NCBI GenBank assembly: GCA_047975025.1
Contig: JBKECY010000034.1
Coordinates: forward strand, 1-17,557
Source of the DNA: JBKECY01 sp047975025
GTDB taxonomy: Bacteria > Bacillota > Clostridia > Lachnospirales > Lachnospiraceae
Length of the DNA stretch: 17,557 nucleotides
Direction: 5' to 3'
The notes below the pieces were generated by a model that saw only the letters and a list, made by a program, of their open reading frames with translations, had not been told where the DNA came from and ran no database searches. Made by a program: the position numbers and the translations under genes. Shown one piece after another: positions 15,088-17,557 of the stretch. Every line of letters begins with the position of its first letter. Positions within the stretch are counted from its first letter, which is position 1.

Positions 15088-15135
15088 AAAGACACACAAC
15101 GTAGTTGTATTTGTACGACTACGCTGTGTGTCTTT
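15088..15135 (+). terminator. Long hairpin terminator after the importer operon
   Basis: A 22-position stem (one A-C mismatch, one wobble) with a TTTG loop. The left arm AAAGACACACAACGTAGT begins at 15088; the right arm ends TGTGTGTCTTT at 15135. The A-rich lead-in and T-containing tail fit an intrinsic terminator that could work on both strands, although the T run is short. Confidence 0.8.
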
Positions 15136-15228
15136 CATTGTGTAGAGAGAAATCCAATGAAGGGAGAAGAAGTATAAGAAAAAAAGTCTGTTCGCTCTGA
15201 GCAGCTATGCAGCGGAGCACATGTGATA

Positions 15229-15257
15229 TTGCGTTTCCACTTTTTTTATAGTATAAA
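15229..15257 (+). promoter_or_regulatory. Promoter of the radical SAM / flavoprotein operon
   Basis: TTGCGT (15229-15234) and TATAAA (15252-15257) are 17 bp apart. A second TATAAT (15268-15273) lies inside the adjacent palindrome but has no good -35. Confidence 0.65.
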
Positions 15258-15264
15258 TAGGATA

Positions 15265-15285
15265 GGATATAATTTGATTATATCC
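15265..15285. promoter_or_regulatory. Palindrome GGATATAAT-TTG-ATTATATCC
   Basis: A perfect inverted repeat with 9-bp arms lies just after the -10 box and ends 3 bp before the ribosome binding site GGGAGG (15289-15294). It may be a repressor operator at the transcription start or a 5' UTR hairpin that hinders translation. Confidence 0.6.
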
Positions 15286-15305
15286 ATTGGGAGGAAGAAA
15301 AGAAT

Positions 15306-16778
15306 ATGAAAATCAGATTTATTGAACCAGGAAACAGACCTTACAAGAAGAGTTTTTCGAATTATTTTATCTATGATAAATATATCAGAACTCCTTCGAA
15401 TGGGATGCTGACACTTGCCACGATCGTAAAAACACAGTATCAAGATGTTTTCTGTTACAGCGAGTCGATTTCTAAAGTAATTTGGGAAGATGTATTGGAT
15501 GCAGATCTTATTATCATCAGTATTTTTACATTCAATGCGAATCGAGGATATGAGTTGGCCGATTATATAAGGCAGAATAGCAAGGCCACTATTTTGTTTG
15601 GAGGACTTCATGCTACCCTGCATTACAGTGAAACCATACAGCACTGTGATTACGTGCTGAGAGGAGAAGGCGATGAGACGATTTTAAAGGTTGTAAATGC
15701 CATCGGGGAGGGACAGCTTAATCCGGAAGTTCCGGGGCTGGTATATAAGGTCGATGGGAAAATTGTCATGACCGATGCACCGACAGTGCCGGTGGATATT
15801 GACACGATACCTGACCACAGTCTGTTGTATGATTATGATAGAAAAGTAAAATATTCAACGATTTGGCCACAGGTGCATGCTTCCAGAGGCTGTCCTCATT
15901 CGTGTGATTATTGCGCTTTAGTAGCGGCATTTGGCAGAAAAGTACGTGTACGAAGTGTGGAAGCTGTGATTCAGGATATTCAGGAGACCATTGCTTTTTT
16001 CAACAAGGGCAGCAGAAGACTGGCCAAAATGCTGTGGATTACAGATGATAATTTTTTTGCGGACAGGGACTGGGCAATCCGTGTATTAAAAGCTATGATA
16101 GAGCATAATTTTACGTATCATTTTACAGTTCAGGTCAGATATGAAGTTGGATTTGATGATGAGATGCTTACCCTATTGCAACAGGCTGGATTTACTGAAG
16201 TGGCTATGGGCATTGAATTCCTTGAGGACGAGGCCTTCAAAGCACATAATAAGAAGAGCACATACGATGAAATCTTAAGATCGGTCAAGAATATTCAGAC
16301 CCATGGAATCAGGGTCAGAGGTTTGTTTATTTTCGGAGCAGAAAACCATAAAAAAGGAATAGGTGAAAAACTTGCCCGCTTCGTTATAGAGAATCAAATC
16401 TGCGGAGTACTGATCCAATCTATGTATTTCATTCCGGGAACCAAGGTATATGAAGCGCATAAAGAGACGCTGCTTGAACAGGATAATTGGAGCCGCTGTG
16501 TTGGTAAAGTGGTACATTACCCTCAAAATATTTCACCGGTTGATCTGCAGAAAGAGATTATGATTGCCAGTAGTAGAATCTATTCGTTTAAAAGATTGGT
16601 TTCTAAAGCTATTACATCGCGGGGAATTGAGAGATTATTGTTCGCCGGTGAATTCTTCTGGCAGTATTCTGTCCGCCGAGAATTGACAAAAGATCTTATA
16701 TATCTTCGGAAATATGAAAATGGAACATATAAAGAAGAAACATTTAATGAAGAAGCGCTGCAAAGGAGACAAGTATGA
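15306..16778 (+). CDS. Cobalamin-binding-type radical SAM enzyme
   Basis: A 490-residue protein of the BchE/HpnR-like architecture. An N-terminal B12-binding-type domain (about 30-140; ILFGGLHATL, YVLRGEGDETI) precedes a radical SAM barrel with C196, C200 and C203 in RGCPHSCDYCAL (CxxxCxxC), which holds the 4Fe-4S cluster that cleaves SAM. After the cluster come WITDDNFFADRDW, MGIEFLEDEAF and GLFIFGAENH, the usual barrel strands. The classical B12 DxHxxG motif is not seen, as in many members, so cobalamin use is likely but unproven. The C-terminus (about 420-490) is basic and aromatic, without a known domain. The next gene overlaps it and encodes an Fe-S flavoprotein that could supply electrons. 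The substrate is unknown; methylation, ring closure or cleavage are all possible. Confidence 0.88.
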   Translation: MKIRFIEPGNRPYKKSFSNYFIYDKYIRTPSNGMLTLATIVKTQYQDVFCYSESISKVIWEDVLDADLIIISIFTFNANRGYELADYIRQNSKATILFGGLHATLHYSETIQHCDYVLRGEGDETILKVVNAIGEGQLNPEVPGLVYKVDGKIVMTDAPTVPVDIDTIPDHSLLYDYDRKVKYSTIWPQVHASRGCPHSCDYCALVAAFGRKVRVRSVEAVIQDIQETIAFFNKGSRRLAKMLWITDDNFFADRDWAIRVLKAMIEHNFTYHFTVQVRYEVGFDDEMLTLLQQAGFTEVAMGIEFLEDEAFKAHNKKSTYDEILRSVKNIQTHGIRVRGLFIFGAENHKKGIGEKLARFVIENQICGVLIQSMYFIPGTKVYEAHKETLLEQDNWSRCVGKVVHYPQNISPVDLQKEIMIASSRIYSFKRLVSKAITSRGIERLLFAGEFFWQYSVRRELTKDLIYLRKYENGTYKEETFNEEALQRRQV

Positions 16779-17350
16779 AAACAATCGTATTCTATGGATC
16801 ACCAAGAAAACAGGGAAATACAAAGGATTTACTGGATGAGGCACTGTCTGTTCTGGAGGGAGAGGTTAAGCTTGTGGACTGCTATAAAGCGGACATTGCT
16901 CCTTGTATTGACTGTAAGTTCTGCTATAAGAAAAAGGGCTGCTCTATCAAAGATGATATGCAGGAGATTTATGATTATATTGACGAGTGTGATGCAGTCA
17001 TCATTGCTACGCCCATGCAGTTCGGTATTATATCTGCTCCAATGCATAAGGTCTTTTCCAGGCTTCAGACCTATTGGTCTAACGACTTTGTCCGCAAAGT
17101 ACAGGCGGATAAACCGAAGAAGAAATACGGAGCGCTGCTGGTAACTTCAGGAACGAGCTGGATGAATATGGAGCGGCTGATTGAGGGAGTCACAGAGTTT
17201 GCTTTTGGGCATATGCAGGCAGAGTGCGTGGGAACAGCCTATGCTAAGCGTACAGATCAGCATCCGGCCAAAGATAATAAAAAAGCGGTACGTCAGGCGA
17301 AGTATCTGGCCTGTCGGCTAAATGAATTGTGCTCCTGTCCGTCAGAATAG
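16775..17350 (+). CDS. Iron-sulfur flavoprotein (flavodoxin-fold, Isf-like)
   Basis: A 191-residue flavodoxin-fold protein of the NADPH-dependent FMN reductase/Isf group. FMN phosphate loop: GSPRKQGNT (8-16). The compact cysteine cluster C44-x2-C47-x2-C50-x5-C56 matches the 4Fe-4S motif CX2CX2CX4-7C of archaeal and clostridial iron-sulfur flavoproteins. TPMQFGIISAPMHKVFSR (about 79-96) is the family's isoalloxazine-binding and dimer segment. The protein should move electrons one at a time between a ferredoxin-like donor and a partner. The start codon overlaps the radical SAM stop (ATGA), with AAAGGAG upstream, so the two are translationally coupled. It is a plausible reductant of the radical SAM cluster or of cobalamin. 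Confidence 0.9.
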   Translation: MKTIVFYGSPRKQGNTKDLLDEALSVLEGEVKLVDCYKADIAPCIDCKFCYKKKGCSIKDDMQEIYDYIDECDAVIIATPMQFGIISAPMHKVFSRLQTYWSNDFVRKVQADKPKKKYGALLVTSGTSWMNMERLIEGVTEFAFGHMQAECVGTAYAKRTDQHPAKDNKKAVRQAKYLACRLNELCSCPSE

Positions 17351-17376
17351 AATAACAAAAGGGATTTTTTATAAAG

Positions 17377-17419
17377 AGGCATGCTATACGTTGTTAGGAG
17401 GTATAAGCATGTCCTTTTT
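17377..17419 (+). terminator. Terminator of the radical SAM / flavoprotein operon
   Basis: Left arm AGGCATGCTATAC (17377-17389) pairs with GTATAAGCATGTCCT (17401-17415) with two single-base bulges and an 11-nt loop, then a T run to 17419. It lies 27 bp after the flavoprotein stop. Confidence 0.8.
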
Positions 17420-17439
17420 GTCTGCAAAAAAAGAAAATC

Positions 17440-17557
17440 TGACCTGCCCCCGATTTTTGTACCAGTCGCAATGTTAGTAATGACCGGTATCCGGTAGGGT
17501 AAATCCTTATCAGCTTGACGACATCGTAACATTTCTTGGTGGATTGTTCAAGGGCGG
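17440..17557. other. Possible insertion-sequence end
   Basis: TGACCTGCCCCCGATTTTTG (from 17440) resembles the terminal repeats of IS3-family elements, which start TGA and carry a CCCC block. No complete gene follows before the window ends. On the minus strand an open stretch from the window edge ends at TGA 17512-17510, where a transposase C-terminus could lie. A small palindrome ACCGG-TAT-CCGGT is at 17483-17495. The assignment rests on resemblance from memory only. Confidence 0.25.

Noticed and set aside
15042..15104. A 20-codon ORF (MIAKLNFTG...) with GAGGG 7 nt upstream.
   Set aside because: Its last codons and stop lie inside the long terminator hairpin and it matches no family I recognise. 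It could be the remnant of a lost gene, but coding is not supported.
14889..15305. Cobalamin riboswitch or T-box before the radical SAM gene, or a cobalamin riboswitch before the importer.
   Set aside because: No B12-box or T-box core sequence is visible in this region or in 10837-10983; only simple palindromes are present.

Overview
The window looks like chromosome of a low-to-moderate GC Gram-positive anaerobe, most likely a Lachnospiraceae-type Clostridium. The signs are strong AGGAGG-type ribosome binding sites, sigma-A promoters close to TTGACA/TATAAT, U-tailed intrinsic terminators, tRNA genes without an encoded CCA, and a family mix (TrkH/TrkA, Lsa-type ABC-F, FecCD importer, B12-type radical SAM, iron-sulfur flavoprotein) usual in gut Clostridia. 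The taxon is inferred; no species is claimed.

Layout. Positions 1-1381 hold the 3' end of a 23S rRNA gene, with no 5S gene after it, then seven tRNA genes (Asp, Val, Thr, Tyr, fMet, Phe, Lys) and a terminator. Positions 1406-3671 (+) are a two-gene operon: a YafJ/EgtC-like class II glutamine amidotransferase and a GCS2-family glutamate-cysteine ligase. It ends in a terminator that also serves the convergent potassium-uptake operon trkA-trkH (6592-3684, -).

Positions 9666-6614 (-) hold a probable antibiotic self-protection operon: an Lsa-type ABC-F ribosomal protection protein followed by a Mef-like MFS exporter. A good promoter and a leader of about 250 nt precede it. The leader carries a six-codon ORF (MFIFFC), a possible second leader ORF, and an intrinsic terminator just before the ABC-F start. 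This is the plan of drug-inducible transcription attenuation. Divergent from it is a LacI-family regulator gene (9820-10836, +) with its own promoter and a small palindrome.

Positions 10891-14888 (+) are a four-gene importer operon of the iron-siderophore type (lipoprotein, two FecCD permeases, ATPase). Its consensus promoter is embedded in a nested inverted repeat that looks like an operator. After a long hairpin terminator, a second promoter with a palindrome drives a cobalamin-binding-type radical SAM enzyme translationally coupled to an iron-sulfur flavoprotein (15306-17350, +), closed by a terminator. The last ~120 bases may be one end of an insertion sequence.

How it fits together: two operons serve iron and redox chemistry (importer; radical SAM plus Fe-S flavoprotein), one resists ribosome-targeting drugs, one takes up K+, and one handles gamma-glutamyl chemistry with an unknown product. 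The least explained parts are the amidotransferase-ligase pair and the radical SAM-flavoprotein pair. The best supported regulatory finding is the ABC-F leader.
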